A program made the translations under genes and the position numbers. A DNA stretch of 5,951 nucleotides from Bryobacterales bacterium (lineage in GTDB: Bacteria > Acidobacteriota > Terriglobia > Bryobacterales > Bryobacteraceae): contig PKYZ01000817.1 in the NCBI GenBank assembly GCA_003132865.1, forward strand, positions 17,425-23,375. The letters are read 5' to 3'. Positions 5,701 through 5,951 of this stretch are shown here, one piece after another. Positions within the stretch are counted from its first letter, which is position 1. The number at the start of each line of letters is the position of its first letter. The notes beneath the pieces are model-generated. The model had not been told where the DNA came from. It ran no database searches and saw nothing but the letters and a program-made list of their open reading frames with translations.

Positions 5701-5951
5701 ATGGCGTGGCTGACGAATCGAATCCTGGGCATCCCGGACGACGAGGCACTGGTTTCGCGCCGGGGATTCCATGTGCGGGATCCGGCGGTCGAAGAGCGTC
5801 TCGAATCGATCGGCCGGACCTTCCTTCGCGGATACCACGCCGCGCTGCATGACCAGGGCGGCGCGGCTCTCGCGCGAAGCCTGGGCGCGATTGACGCCGA
5901 ACTCCAGGGCTTCGCATTCGAAGGGGCAGCCATGGCGCTGACCCTCTTGGA
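5701..5951 (+). CDS. DUF1702 family protein (enediyne-cluster type), 3' partial
   Basis: An open frame of 83 complete codons starts with ATG at 5701 and leaves the window at the right edge. An in-frame TGA at 5659 and the absence of other start codons after it fix the start. GAGG at 5689-5692 lies eight bases upstream. The visible N-terminus is MAWLTNRILGIPDDEALVSR, and the residues that match the family as I know it are RRGF (20-23), IGRTFLRGYHAAL (37-49) and GFAFEGAAMALTLL (70-83). DUF1702 proteins are roughly 300 residues or more, so most is missing. The family is known from enediyne polyketide gene clusters and also from other bacteria, often near ASPIC/UnbV-type proteins; its biochemical role is not established. 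It is divergent from the AraC-family gene, a possible regulator. The family call rests on motif recognition of a partial sequence. Confidence 0.75.
   Translation, partial: MAWLTNRILGIPDDEALVSRRGFHVRDPAVEERLESIGRTFLRGYHAALHDQGGAALARSLGAIDAELQGFAFEGAAMALTLL

Noticed and set aside
5619..5933. Minus-strand open frames opposite the DUF1702 start
   Set aside because: The plus strand carries recognisable DUF1702 motifs with a ribosome binding site; the minus frames are Arg/Ser/Pro-rich shadows.

Overview
The window is 5,951 bases of high-GC bacterial DNA. The mix of genes suggests a soil Acidobacterium of the Solibacter/Bryobacter kind, though this is inference and no taxonomic marker is present. 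The clues are a sedolisin-type peptidase with a very long C-terminal extension, a large uncharacterised beta-rich protein, an AraC-type regulator with its DNA-binding domain at the N-terminus, a DUF1702 protein, and intergenic palindromes of the kind dispersed in such genomes. There is no tRNA, rRNA, CRISPR array or recognisable insertion sequence.

Layout, left to right. (1) 2-2626, plus strand: the 3' part of a large gene. Its first ~125 residues are the C-terminal end of an S53 (sedolisin/kumamolisin) peptidase catalytic domain with the nucleophile serine and calcium site. The next ~735 residues are an unrecognised, mostly beta-rich module. (2) 2627-3127: non-coding, with an array of four hairpins at 2660-2743, a separate 8-bp hairpin at 2960-2979, and a possible promoter. 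(3) 3128-3823, plus strand: a 231-residue protein of unknown function with a strong ribosome binding site. (4) 3824-4248: a convergent intergenic gap rich in palindromes. (5) 4249-5043, minus strand: the AraC-family regulator. (6) 5044-5700: a divergent intergenic gap holding the regulator's likely promoter, a possible remnant gene on the minus strand, and a direct repeat just before the next gene. (7) 5701-5951, plus strand: the first 83 codons of a DUF1702 gene, the family found in enediyne biosynthetic clusters, running off the right edge.

The genes do not form one operon. The first two plus-strand genes are separated by a 500-base structured gap. The regulator and the DUF1702 gene are divergent, an arrangement in which an AraC-type protein often controls its neighbour. 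No complete new system can be shown from this window. The best leads are the peptidase-linked module, the hairpin array, and the regulator/DUF1702 pair, whose context lies beyond the right edge.
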